A stretch of DNA of 64,000 nt from Bacillota bacterium (GTDB lineage Bacteria > Bacillota > Clostridia > Lachnospirales > Lachnospiraceae): positions 35,546-99,545 of the forward strand of contig JAEYSV010000043.1 in the NCBI GenBank assembly GCA_023434365.1, read 5' to 3'. The position numbers and the translations under genes are program-made. Below the pieces are notes generated by a model. It was not told where the DNA came from and searched no databases. It saw nothing but the letters and a program-made list of their open reading frames with translations. Numbering within the stretch: the first letter of the stretch is position 1; every line of letters begins with the position of its first letter. Shown piece after piece: positions 24,373-33,487 of this stretch.

Positions 24373-25811
24373 ATCGTTTTTATCAAACTCACATAAAACT
24401 CAACCGTTTTTAACAAGTTTGTGATTTTAATGCGTTCATTATGCCCATGTATCATTTGTCTCTCCTCTTTCGTAAGCTCCATCGCTGAGAAACGATAGAC
24501 ACGATCGGTAATTCTACAATAATGTCTGGAATCACTGCAAGCCATCATTAGATAAGGAGAAACAATTGCTTCTGGCCAAGTATTATGAATGACTTCTTTG
24601 AGATTATGATAAGCATCGCATTGTGTATCTGACGCAATCGAAGGATTCATGCCATTGATAAGAGTGATCGTAATTTCATTGTTAGCAATCACTTTTGTTA
24701 GGTATTTGTTAGCCGACTCTATCGTATCCTTTCCTAAAAGTCGAAGGTTCGCACCTACTTTTGCCCTTGGAGGCAGAACATTAAACGCAGTGCTACCCTC
24801 CATTTTTGTCATAGCACAAGTCGTTCTCATCATAGCATTTAGCTCTCCACCCATTCGTTTGCATATCAGGTTTAACAGTGGCCTAAAGCACCATAGATTA
24901 GCAAATAGGATTCGGTAACCAAAGCTAGAATGTCTCCCTAAAGTATCAAACATTTGGGATACTGGTTTAATAAGCTGTGATGCAAAAGGTTTCTTTTCTA
25001 TCCGAACCACTGCCTTTGCTAACTCTCCAACAATTGTATGAGTTGGCGGGGTAGAAGCATGGCCGCCCTTACTATTCATCGATAATTCCACGTTCACACT
25101 ACCCTTTTCCCCAATTCCAATTAGGGCGCAAGGCTTTGCTACTCCTGGAAAAACATTATTTACTACTGCACCACCTTCATCCAGTACAAAAGCTGGCTTG
25201 ACATTCCTACGTTCTAGCTCTGCAACAATCTCAGCACAAGTGTCCCCATCAATCTCCTCCTCTCCTGAGAAGGAAAAATATAGATCCTGGGCTGGTACAA
25301 ACCCTTTCTGAATCAGATACTCTGCTGCTTCCATGATACTACATAATGTTCCTTTCGTATCAAGAGTTCCTCTTCCCCATATCGCTTCGTCTTCGATGAT
25401 TCCTTCAAAAGCCGGTTTACTCCATCCAGACTCTTCAATAGGCACTACATCATAATGTGCCATTAAAACCGAAGGTTGGGTAGATTCCTTTCCTTTCCAG
25501 TGAAACAACAAGCCTGTTTTTCCAACAAAATCACGCTTACATGTCTTATGTACTTCTGGAAAACGTTCTTCCAACAGTGCAATGAATTTATCGAATTCAT
25601 TATGGTCTATAACACTATCATCACGATAGCTAATCGTTTTGCAACGAATCATATCTACCATATCAGAAATGATTTTTTCATGGTTTAAGGAATGTCTCTC
25701 TTTTACTACCATTGTTTCTGATATAGGCCGAAACATTGCCGCTCTAATCACGATAATAATTAAAAATATTAAAATGGTTACAAGTAATCCCATGCTAATA
25801 TAAAGTCCCAT
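24369..25811 (-). CDS. M20 family metallopeptidase, membrane anchored
   Basis: A 480-residue dizinc peptidase like carboxypeptidase PM20D1/CPS1. An N-terminal helix (residues 4-25) anchors it. VLMAHYDVVPIEE carries the first zinc His-x-Asp, WGRGTLDTKG the bridging Asp, FSFSGEEEIDG the catalytic and metal Glu pair, and MIHGHNERI the last His. The dimerisation lid domain is present. It ends four bases inside the convergent SASP-like gene. The next gene upstream is a two-subunit membrane system 77 bp away. Confidence 0.9.
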   Translation of the reverse strand: MGLYISMGLLVTILIFLIIIVIRAAMFRPISETMVVKERHSLNHEKIISDMVDMIRCKTISYRDDSVIDHNEFDKFIALLEERFPEVHKTCKRDFVGKTGLLFHWKGKESTQPSVLMAHYDVVPIEESGWSKPAFEGIIEDEAIWGRGTLDTKGTLCSIMEAAEYLIQKGFVPAQDLYFSFSGEEEIDGDTCAEIVAELERRNVKPAFVLDEGGAVVNNVFPGVAKPCALIGIGEKGSVNVELSMNSKGGHASTPPTHTIVGELAKAVVRIEKKPFASQLIKPVSQMFDTLGRHSSFGYRILFANLWCFRPLLNLICKRMGGELNAMMRTTCAMTKMEGSTAFNVLPPRAKVGANLRLLGKDTIESANKYLTKVIANNEITITLINGMNPSIASDTQCDAYHNLKEVIHNTWPEAIVSPYLMMACSDSRHYCRITDRVYRFSAMELTKEERQMIHGHNERIKITNLLKTVEFYVSLIKTI

Positions 25812-25888
25812 TTAAAACCTTCTTTCTAAATTAAGCTTATCTATAAGCTAACTCATTACAAATACCCAATACGAACAATCATCCATAA

Positions 25889-26545
25889 TTATATCAGCTT
25901 CTTTTTATATAATAATCTTGCAGCTGCAATTGAAAGTAATGCACCTACTGGTACTAAAACACCAACTGACCCGGCTAGCGATGGAACTAATAAAAATAGA
26001 ACAACCATAAAGATTAATGGTGCCATTGCAATCTTCCAGTTCTTACTTACATATACGACTGCCAGACCACCAAATAGTGATGGGAGAATATTATCAAAGG
26101 CAGGTTTTAATTCAGGTGAATTAATAATAGGAGCCAATGTAGAAAGAAGTAAAACTCCGATTGCTATAATAATTGTAGTGACAATCGAAGAGGTAGCAAT
26201 TGCAATGGTAGAGATAATCTCCCCTTCTTCTGTACCAGATTTTACTCCGGCATTTTCCATTGCACTTAGCGCACTTGGAACCTTCAGATTGGTTAGATTA
26301 CCCGTGATAAAGCCGATATAAGAACCACTTGTACCAAGCATAGGCGTAAACGTAAGTACTTCGATTGTACCTACTGTCCAATAAATGGGTGCTACTCCGA
26401 GAAGGCCCTTAAACACTGGAGTAAATCCTGGCCAAGCATCATAATAGATACACACTGCTAACGGAACGCATAAAAACAATACCACTGCAGACCAAATCCA
26501 TACTTTACCATAATAATGTGACATATCATCATATGATTTATTCAT
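25889..26545 (-). CDS. Membrane protein, partner of the DUF5058 protein
   Basis: A 218-residue protein with about six TM helices and the segment VLTFTPMLGTSGSYIGFITGN, followed by Gly/Ser-rich loops. It starts 11 bp after the DUF5058 gene with a clean AGGAGG. The pair looks like two subunits of one transporter or channel; the conserved Gly-Thr-Ser loop would suit an ion or substrate path. I recognise the pairing but not a defined substrate. Nearby peptidase and amidohydrolase genes point to peptide or amino-acid products. Confidence 0.7.
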   Translation of the reverse strand: MNKSYDDMSHYYGKVWIWSAVVLFLCVPLAVCIYYDAWPGFTPVFKGLLGVAPIYWTVGTIEVLTFTPMLGTSGSYIGFITGNLTNLKVPSALSAMENAGVKSGTEEGEIISTIAIATSSIVTTIIIAIGVLLLSTLAPIINSPELKPAFDNILPSLFGGLAVVYVSKNWKIAMAPLIFMVVLFLLVPSLAGSVGVLVPVGALLSIAAARLLYKKKLI

Positions 26546-26556
26546 GTTTACTCCTC

Positions 26557-27282
26557 CTATTTCACAATCATTGGTGTAATGATAGCGTCAAAAGCCATCG
26601 CTCCCAACATACTGATTGGCAGTGCGTAATTTTGCAACCATTTTACCTTATACACCTTAATCAATAACCCACAAATCCCCATAAGTAAAGCTGAGAAAAG
26701 GAGGACAAAGACCGGTATTAAACCTACAAGACCATCTCTGACGTTCGCAAAAACCATGCCAAGAAACGCTGCTATCATCCCTAAAAACATCGCAGTAATA
26801 AACAATTCTCCCCATTTGCTATCCTTGTTCTTTATGGATAGTATGCCTTTTTGAATACGCTTAAGAAGAATTGGTACCAATACAATGCTTGGTAATATCC
26901 CTAATGTCATAACCCAGGCAATTGCTGAAAACACCTTTGGATCAGTAACCGTCTCTGAAATTGATACTCCAAGAGCATTGGCTGTCGTAGTTGCTGCTGG
27001 CAACTCATATGTAATAGCTCCTATAACACTAAGTCTAATCCATGGAAGAGGTAGCCCTAAAAACTTAGATAACGTAACCACACCTAGTAAAATTGATATC
27101 GCTGGTGCAATTGTAAATATTGCGGTGGAAAGAATTGTTTTCTTCACTTGAGACATATCCATTCCAATCACCCTGGCTCGCCGATATGCCCTTATTAGAA
27201 AGAACAAGGACTGCGCAATTACAAATAATATAACGATAACAGCAACTATAAACAAGAAACTATTATTTGGATGAAACGTCAT
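26557..27282 (-). CDS. DUF5058 family membrane protein
   Basis: A 241-residue protein with about six TM helices. The start, FIVAVIVILFVIAQSLFFLIRAYRRARVIGMD, fits the DUF5058 pattern (hydrophobic helix, A-Q-S-x-F-F, then a basic loop). GAITYELPAATTTANALG is a conserved-looking polar loop between helices. GAGGAGG precedes ATG. Co-transcribed with the 218-residue membrane partner. Confidence 0.75.
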   Translation of the reverse strand: MTFHPNNSFLFIVAVIVILFVIAQSLFFLIRAYRRARVIGMDMSQVKKTILSTAIFTIAPAISILLGVVTLSKFLGLPLPWIRLSVIGAITYELPAATTTANALGVSISETVTDPKVFSAIAWVMTLGILPSIVLVPILLKRIQKGILSIKNKDSKWGELFITAMFLGMIAAFLGMVFANVRDGLVGLIPVFVLLFSALLMGICGLLIKVYKVKWLQNYALPISMLGAMAFDAIITPMIVK

Positions 27283-27447
27283 ATATTTACCTCCTCTGGT
27301 TAATTGTTATTTTACATTTATTGTAGCAAATAAATGTAAATAATTCCACATCTAATCGTTGACTAAATAACGTTAGATGCAGAAGTTGATCCATTTGGTT
27401 TTATATTATTCGAAGTAAAGCGTTTATAAGAATATAAATAGTATTGC

Positions 27448-28278
27448 TCATCGCTCCAAGAACCTTCCCTGCTCCGGTTTGGCTATTGTATCAAAATGAG
27501 TTACCAAATATTCCAGATGCTTTGAAAGTTCTACTCCACTCATCGGTTCTCCATGACTTGTAATGGCTAGTTCAGGTTTCAACTTCATTAATGTCGTTAC
27601 CGATTCTTCTGCTGCCTGCCAATCAGTCGTTAGATATTTTGGTGGCCCACTAATCCGCTCATTATGCAACAATACAGATAATATCGTTTCCTGCTTAGTT
27701 GTGGAAAAAGCATCTCCGGCAATCAGCACACGATCTTTTTTGCGAAATAGCGAAATATGTCCTTTCGTATGTCCAGGTGTAGGAATCCACTTCCAGCCAG
27801 GTAAACCAGGTACCTCACCATTTTCAGGAAGAGCGATAGCACGCATTCCAAGATCAATGCTTGTATGTGGAAAGGTGGTCGAAAGTTTTGCAACCATCCC
27901 TTCATCAACCGTAGAATCAGCCAAAGGATAATCTTCTTTTCCTGTTATATAAGGTAGTTCCAACTCATGTATATATACTGGGACGTCCCATAATTCAGAT
28001 AGCTTAATTACGGAACCTACATGGTCAAAATGTCCGTGAGTGAGTATAATTGCCTGTGGTTTACTGTCCTCGCCGAATCGTTTACTCGCACACTCCACTA
28101 TATAATCTGCTGAATTTTCAAGTCCCGTATCAACTAATACCCACTCTTTTGAAAAGCCATCTGGACTGCCAACAAGGCAAGCATTCACAACTGTAAAATT
28201 CATCATCAGAATATCTTTCGCTACTTCCTCGGATTTGGTAGCAAGCGCTGATAACCATTCCACTAATTTATTACCCAT
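27448..28278 (-). CDS. MBL-fold metallo-hydrolase
   Basis: A 276-residue cytoplasmic hydrolase. ILTHGHFDHVGS is the H-x-H-x-D-H metal motif, PTPGHTKGHISLF the third ligand, IAGDAFST the bridging Asp and AITSHGEPMSG the last His. The pattern fits glyoxalase II-like or lactonase-like members; substrate unknown. GGGAGG nine bases upstream favours 28278 over an ATG 27 bp earlier. It precedes the DUF5058 pair, separated by 165 bp with a weak dyad at 27350-27380, so co-transcription is uncertain. Confidence 0.87.
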   Translation of the reverse strand: MGNKLVEWLSALATKSEEVAKDILMMNFTVVNACLVGSPDGFSKEWVLVDTGLENSADYIVECASKRFGEDSKPQAIILTHGHFDHVGSVIKLSELWDVPVYIHELELPYITGKEDYPLADSTVDEGMVAKLSTTFPHTSIDLGMRAIALPENGEVPGLPGWKWIPTPGHTKGHISLFRKKDRVLIAGDAFSTTKQETILSVLLHNERISGPPKYLTTDWQAAEESVTTLMKLKPELAITSHGEPMSGVELSKHLEYLVTHFDTIAKPEQGRFLER

Positions 28279-28411
28279 GTAATGATTCCTCCCTATGTCT
28301 ATCATATTTTATTGCATATTTAGCGTAAACCGTTATTAACTTTCTTATGCATTCTCAGTTTTTTACTTAACTATAAGTGTCCATTATTGGTTTTTATTAT
28401 TTGAATCGGCG

Positions 28412-28464
28412 CAATATAAAAGGCGTTGTTTTATAGCTATATATTTGCTATAAAACAACGCCTT
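28412..28464 (-). terminator. Terminator of the cohesin-dockerin operon
   Basis: Perfect 18-bp stem with a 9-nt loop (arms 28420-28437 and 28447-28464), followed on the minus strand by TTTTATATTG. It lies 49 bp past the last gene of the operon. Confidence 0.8.
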
Positions 28465-28513
28465 ATCAAACAATTATATCGAATATAAGTACGCCTTGGC
28501 GTATTTGTACGTA

Positions 28514-29821
28514 TTAACGCTTAAATCTCTTTATCATTATTACATTGATTATTACAAGTGCGAGACACAAAATAGCCATTGATATAAACGTTATTGCAAT
28601 TGGAATATCATTAAGAATTCTAGCAAATAACCCTTCTTTTTGATCACTGTTTACAATATCATCTGGTGCTGTAGTCTCTTTCTCTGTCTCATTTTGTGTG
28701 TTATCCTCTTCAGTTTGAACCGCAATACTTACTTCTCTTTTGGTAAACCTCTGGAAAGTTCCCTCTACTACATCATAGGTATAAAATCCTGTTTTCCCAT
28801 CAGCGTCCATGACATAAACAAGATAATAGTCCTTTTGTTCACCCGACTCTAGGACCCATGCTGGAACCTTCGTATTACCAAGAGTGAGCTCAGCCTCTGT
28901 ATATCCCTGAGGAATCTCCACTGAATCCTGAGGCTGTATAACCGTATAAGATGACTTAACATTAAGATTGGTTAACGCATAAACACTCTCTACTTTTTCA
29001 TCATATACATAGAAACTGCCGTTATTGCCCTCTTTATCCGTCAGGTATACTAAAGCAAGGTGTTTTCCACGGGCTATCTCTAACTCTTTGCCTTGGTATT
29101 GTGCTGTACCCTTCTCATACCCTTTGGGTAACTCTATCTCAGACAAATCGCTCCAAAGGGAAAGAACCGTACCCGCAACGTTCACTTCAATAGTCTTTTC
29201 CATAGGATCTGGAGTCGGTTCAGACGAAGGAGTAGGTGTAGCTATCGGAGTATTCTGAGGCGTGGCTGTTGGGGTTAAAGTTGGTTTGGGTGTTGGTTTG
29301 GGTGTTGGTTTTGCTGTTGGTTTGGGTGTTGGTTTGGGTGTTGGTTTTGGTGTTGGCTTTGGTGTTGGCTTTGGTGTTGGCTTTGGTGTTGCTTTCGGAA
29401 CTACTTTTACAGTAGTGCTGCCACTTGGGGTACCTAGTGAGTTACCCTCAATATCAATAAACTCTATTGTCTTAATTGATACTTTAGAACTTCCTTCCTT
29501 GAGAGCTTTGAATGTTAATTTCTCTTTTATTGAGGACAATCCAGACATACTATTATCATATACTGCGATATCTTTAAAGCTGCCTGTGAATTGCAGTACC
29601 GAAGAATCATAGGAGAAACTTGCTCTAGCTCCGTAAATCTTTGATCCCTTAAAAGTAACAGTGACGGTGACAGTATCGCCTACCTTAACGCTTGAAGAAC
29701 TAGCACTAACCGACACACTACCTGCTGCCTGGACTTTCATAGGATAAATGATTATTCCGCTTAAAACTAAGCACATAGCCAATATAAAAGAATATACTCT
29801 CTTGTTTGTTGTTATTTTCAT
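28514..29821 (-). CDS. Membrane-anchored cohesin-domain protein
   Basis: A 435-residue secreted scaffold-like protein. Signal peptide 1-32. Residues about 34-140 form a cohesin domain (VSASSSSVKVGDTVTVTVTF, then YGARASFSYDSSVLQF). A Pro-Lys-Pro-Thr linker of some 50 residues follows, encoded by a GGTGTTGG-type tandem repeat at 29268-29400. Then come two copies of an unnamed 75-residue unit (LPKGY...DKEGNNGSFYVYDE and IPQGY...DADGKTGFYTYD), an acidic stretch, a TM helix near 400-425 and a KRFKR tail. It is thus fixed in the membrane with the cohesin outward. ATG 29821 follows GAGGAGA. Last gene of the operon; its natural partner is the dockerin of the SpoIID protein. Confidence 0.87.
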   Translation of the reverse strand: MKITTNKRVYSFILAMCLVLSGIIIYPMKVQAAGSVSVSASSSSVKVGDTVTVTVTFKGSKIYGARASFSYDSSVLQFTGSFKDIAVYDNSMSGLSSIKEKLTFKALKEGSSKVSIKTIEFIDIEGNSLGTPSGSTTVKVVPKATPKPTPKPTPKPTPKPTPKPTPKPTAKPTPKPTPKPTLTPTATPQNTPIATPTPSSEPTPDPMEKTIEVNVAGTVLSLWSDLSEIELPKGYEKGTAQYQGKELEIARGKHLALVYLTDKEGNNGSFYVYDEKVESVYALTNLNVKSSYTVIQPQDSVEIPQGYTEAELTLGNTKVPAWVLESGEQKDYYLVYVMDADGKTGFYTYDVVEGTFQRFTKREVSIAVQTEEDNTQNETEKETTAPDDIVNSDQKEGLFARILNDIPIAITFISMAILCLALVIINVIMIKRFKR

Positions 29822-29838
29822 TATGTCTCTCCTCACAA

Positions 29839-30846
29839 TTAATGTTTATTAGGAGCATCATCTGCAGATTGAGTAATCGCTCTTTGCATTGACCCTTCCC
29901 TACTATCGTATAGGTAGTAACCCTTCATTCCCTCTGTGTTCATTGCATATACCAGATAAAAGTCATCACCAAATTCATCGGACTTCCATGCTAGAACTGG
30001 TTGACCATCCATCATAATGATAACTTCTTGACAGTTAAGTGGCTTATCAATAGTTTCAAGTATCGTATATTCAGTATCAATATTAATGTTTATATAAGGA
30101 TATATTGCCTCTGACTCTTTGTCATAGATATAAAAGGAAGCATAATCAGAATCATCCATAATGTATAGCAAGGTCAAGTCTTTGCTTAAACCCTGAGCTG
30201 CCTGAGTCTCATCACCCTTATATACTAATGATGCAATCTCAAACCCCTCAGGAAGTACAACATCCTTTAGATCTCTGATGATATATCTCTGTTGCCCGTC
30301 TAGCATAATTTCAATGTAGTCTACCGGATCGTCCTTTGATGGCTCCTCGCTATGGATAGGTGGATTGGTTACGTCTGGCGTTGAATCAACCTTCGTTGCA
30401 GATATTTTGACCATCTTAGATATCGTAGGTTCACCGAGTATGGAACCACTTTTATCACCAATCACTTCACTGTTGGTGACAGCGATTTTTGCATTGCCAG
30501 CCTTGCGTGCCATAAACCTTATGTTGTAGCTCATCACTTGCGTATCAGCTGAGCCGATGTCTGATATCCCACCAGTGCCGCCGCTCATTTCTACCGCATT
30601 CCCGCCATACTGAAATTCCAGTAATTCAGAGTCATATTCGAGTGAAGCCTGAATAACACTAATTGCCTCGCTTTTACTAGTGAAGGTAATCGTTACAATA
30701 AAAGAGCTACCTTCCGTTATTTCCACTTCGTCGGTGGACATTGAAAGAGCCACCTGACTAGCCGCAAACGTAAAATATGAACTACGTCCTGTAAGCGATA
30801 TAACTAATATGACTATTGTTAAGATAAGAACTTTTAGTTTTTTCAT
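29839..30846 (-). CDS. Secreted cohesin-domain protein without anchor
   Basis: A 335-residue paralogue of the downstream gene. Signal peptide about 1-29, then a cohesin domain (residues 30-150: EVEITEGSSFIVTITFTSK, IQASLEYDSELLEFQY), a short linker, and the same two-copy unit (LPEGF...SFYIYDKE and DFYLVYAMNTEGMKGYYLYD). There is no TM helix, sortase motif or SLH domain, so it is soluble or held by another protein. It starts 24 bp after the SpoIID gene with AAAGGAG. The cohesin assignment rests on fold pattern and neighbours; local identity to classical cohesins is modest. Confidence 0.83.
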   Translation of the reverse strand: MKKLKVLILTIVILVISLTGRSSYFTFAASQVALSMSTDEVEITEGSSFIVTITFTSKSEAISVIQASLEYDSELLEFQYGGNAVEMSGGTGGISDIGSADTQVMSYNIRFMARKAGNAKIAVTNSEVIGDKSGSILGEPTISKMVKISATKVDSTPDVTNPPIHSEEPSKDDPVDYIEIMLDGQQRYIIRDLKDVVLPEGFEIASLVYKGDETQAAQGLSKDLTLLYIMDDSDYASFYIYDKESEAIYPYININIDTEYTILETIDKPLNCQEVIIMMDGQPVLAWKSDEFGDDFYLVYAMNTEGMKGYYLYDSREGSMQRAITQSADDAPNKH

Positions 30847-30870
30847 TGTACTCCTTTCATTGCACTCTTT

Positions 30871-32964
30871 TTATTGAGTTATCTCTTCTATTCGTAAAAG
30901 TTGTCTGTGTACTTTCAACAAATCAACTAGGCTTATATTGTTATCTCTTGAAACATCTCCAGCAGTGGAATAAACACCTTCTAACTTGGATACTCCCAAC
31001 AAGTGTTTATGAATATGAAGCATGTCCACCAGATTAATGCTTCCATCACCATTAACATCACCATAAATGACGATAGAGTATTCCTTATAGACAGCTCCCG
31101 CAGTACTTCTAAGTTGTATCACATCACCAGTTGCCAATACTCCTGAGGTCTTTTCTTCTCCTTCTGCTGAGAGCAATCCAACTGAGCCATTGGTTATTGA
31201 AAGATTAGGAATAAACTGCTCTACCGATAATTTGGAAGAAAGCTTTGTAATTGTATCGGTTCCAATCTGGTACTTATCGCTTGTTATTACTGGATTAACA
31301 TCCTGTTCAGGCAGTTCAGATTCAGGCGCTTCAGTCTCTGGCACTTCCGGAACAGATGGTTTAGGGTCTGGTAATTCTGGTACAGTAGTATCAAGTTTTT
31401 TAATCAATGTGTCCTTAAAGTAAAAAGCAAGTATTTGCTTATATGTCATCCTATACTTACTAGATGCCATCATCTGGGCGCCTCGTTGACTCATTCCTAC
31501 ACCATGACCAAAACGTGCATTGGTGATATAATAACCACCTTCCTCATCTGCTTGAAGTACACCACGCATACTCAATCTTGAATCAAGATAATCATGGGCT
31601 AAAACATAACTAGAGCCTGATTTCTTCATCAGATCAAGAACCAAATCCAGTTGTCTTTCCTCTGAAAGATCAGTTAATTCATTCTGATAATATTTGACCT
31701 TTACTTTGGCACCTGCTGTAACATAAGTTCTACTCCCTGAGCCTGGCCATCTCTCAGTACCATTTGCCAGGCTGTCAACAGTGACCACCATAACATCCGT
31801 TGGCAATGTTATGTTAATACCTTCTGATTTTAGTTTGTTATATGCTCTGGTCTGTATATCTGAAAGTACACTGTTTGCGTATAGGAATCTACCGTTAGTC
31901 ACCTTTTCACTGTACAATGTACTTATGTAAGCAGTTGCTCCATTATATTCAACCTTATTCCAGTTACCTTCTACGCCCAGCCATTGGTATACAGAGTTAA
32001 TGGTGGCTTCTCCGACAATTGGAAAGTTGGTCCCTGGACCACTTCTTACATTACAAAACTCATTAACATTAATAATCCTAGCTACAAAATCCCCTGGAAT
32101 ACTGGCAGCTTCATATTGTGAACCCTCTACCTGCTGTGGTACAAATATTTTCTGATACAGACTACTTGAATTTTCCAAGTCATAGGGATCATCTCTTTGT
32201 GCCAAATACGGATAACTCTTATTCTTAACATCTCCACCTCCCCAAGCATTGCCTGGTACTTCTGTCTGACCACCATTAGAAGCAGAGTAGTATGTAGAGA
32301 TTATCGAGTCATTGTAGGTTAATACCTCACCCGCTGTTGAATCTACCGCTGTTAATACATTCTTATAGGCAGGGTTGTACCCTTTATACACCTGGTCGGA
32401 TGCTGTGTCCCCAATGTCATAGGTACCGGAAGATGATATCGCTTTAATTGCATAGCCTCTCGCACTAACCGCCTGTGCTTTTAGTGCTTCTACCGGAAAA
32501 CTATTACTCATTTCATAGGCAACTACCCCATAGAGATATTGCTCCAGAGGTACATGATTGACCACCAGCAGGTTAGCACCGCTAACAGTAAATACAAAAT
32601 CACCAAGATAATTAATATTACCATGCACAGTGCCTTCAATATTAAGATGGTTATTGCCTTCCCCCTGATATTTATTGCGTACAAGGGTTATTGAGGTGCC
32701 TATAATCCGATTAACACCCGCACCATTTATTTGTACTTTATTCGTGTCAGCAATCGTTATAGTATAGGGTCCTCTTGGTATCATAAGGGAAGGATCCTCT
32801 TTTACCGTATATTCACCATCCACGTTAATCTTAATGGTTTTACCGCTTACAGATATCTTTACCCTGATTATACGGTTTGATGAGGCTGAAACAAGGCCAA
32901 TCTCAAATGCTTTTGTAAAAAGTATTATGCTAATAATTAATAGTGAAATAATTTGTTTTTTCAT
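30871..32964 (-). CDS. SpoIID/LytB-type protein with inserted SH3b and C-terminal dockerin
   Basis: A 697-residue secreted protein, first gene of the operon. Signal peptide 1-28. The SpoIID/LytB domain begins near 35; LEQYLYGVVAYEMSNSFPVE carries the catalytic-type Glu151, and ALKAQAVSARGYA follows. An SH3b module (about 295-355, FCNVRSGPGTNFPIVGEA) interrupts it, and the second half ends with GHGVGMSQRGA at 486. An acidic Pro linker (530-555), an unnamed beta-rich segment (556-632) and a type I dockerin (634-692) with duplicated loops DVNGDGSINLVD and DVSRDNNISLVD complete it. SpoIID is a peptidoglycan lytic transglycosylase for denuded glycan. GGAGGAG precedes ATG. The two cohesin genes follow directly. 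Confidence 0.92.
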   Translation of the reverse strand: MKKQIISLLIISIILFTKAFEIGLVSASSNRIIRVKISVSGKTIKINVDGEYTVKEDPSLMIPRGPYTITIADTNKVQINGAGVNRIIGTSITLVRNKYQGEGNNHLNIEGTVHGNINYLGDFVFTVSGANLLVVNHVPLEQYLYGVVAYEMSNSFPVEALKAQAVSARGYAIKAISSSGTYDIGDTASDQVYKGYNPAYKNVLTAVDSTAGEVLTYNDSIISTYYSASNGGQTEVPGNAWGGGDVKNKSYPYLAQRDDPYDLENSSSLYQKIFVPQQVEGSQYEAASIPGDFVARIINVNEFCNVRSGPGTNFPIVGEATINSVYQWLGVEGNWNKVEYNGATAYISTLYSEKVTNGRFLYANSVLSDIQTRAYNKLKSEGINITLPTDVMVVTVDSLANGTERWPGSGSRTYVTAGAKVKVKYYQNELTDLSEERQLDLVLDLMKKSGSSYVLAHDYLDSRLSMRGVLQADEEGGYYITNARFGHGVGMSQRGAQMMASSKYRMTYKQILAFYFKDTLIKKLDTTVPELPDPKPSVPEVPETEAPESELPEQDVNPVITSDKYQIGTDTITKLSSKLSVEQFIPNLSITNGSVGLLSAEGEEKTSGVLATGDVIQLRSTAGAVYKEYSIVIYGDVNGDGSINLVDMLHIHKHLLGVSKLEGVYSTAGDVSRDNNISLVDLLKVHRQLLRIEEITQ

Positions 32965-33379
32965 ATCTCCTCCAAGAAACTGCCAGTAATACAGCTAATC
33001 TAATCAAGTTCTTAAAGTTTAAACCATCTTCAAGTTGTATAATATATAAACCCTTTTTATAAAGGATTTTAATTAATGATGGAACCCTTAATGGTTATTT
33101 GTAATCATATTACAGTAATGTGGATTTAAAGAGAACCAACCGAAAAACGATGTTATCCCGTATTTCGTAGAAATAGAAGTGGCTACTACCACTAAAGTTT
33201 ACTAATCAAATGTTGTGATATCTCACCTAAGGAGGTACCCGCTACAAGGAAAGACTTTGAAGAACTACTAGAACACTAGGAAGTTCCTATAAAGAATTAT
33301 ACATTAATTTGATGAGAAATGTAAAGTAAATAAGGTTTTTTGTCATATTTTACATTATTAGCACTCAAATAATGACTTC
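32965..33379. other. Leader region of the SpoIID operon, with no clear gene
   Basis: About 415 bp between the operon start and a terminator. The minus-strand sequence near 33040 offers AT-rich -10-like boxes (TATATTATAC). Plus-strand short open stretches around 33160-33280 (for example SPKEVPATRKDFEELLEH, ended by a stop) read like protein but have no start, no ribosome binding site and are broken by stops, so they may be a decayed gene fragment. No known RNA element is recognised. Confidence 0.35.
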
Positions 33380-33469
33380 AAAAAACGTCATAGCCTCGAA
33401 CTGACCCTAATGAGTTAGGCATAAGAATCTAACTTATTGTGGTCAGTTCAATTGACTATGACGTTTTTT
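33380..33469. terminator. Large bidirectional terminator structure
   Basis: Outer arms AAAAAACGTCATAG / CTATGACGTTTTTT enclose a second stem AACTGACC / GGTCAGTT and a third GAGTTAG / CTAACT. T runs follow in both directions. It ends the Nudix-GNAT transcript on the minus strand. Confidence 0.8.
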
Positions 33470-33487
33470 GTAATCCTATTTAAACAC

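Noticed and set aside
29262..29612. Plus-strand ORF rich in Gly-Val-Gly opposite the Pro-Lys-Pro-Thr linker
   Set aside because: It is the antisense reading of the linker repeat in the cohesin gene and has no start signals.
32965..33379. Riboswitch in the leader of the SpoIID operon (looked for M-box, c-di-GMP and T-box patterns)
   Set aside because: None of the conserved boxes is present.
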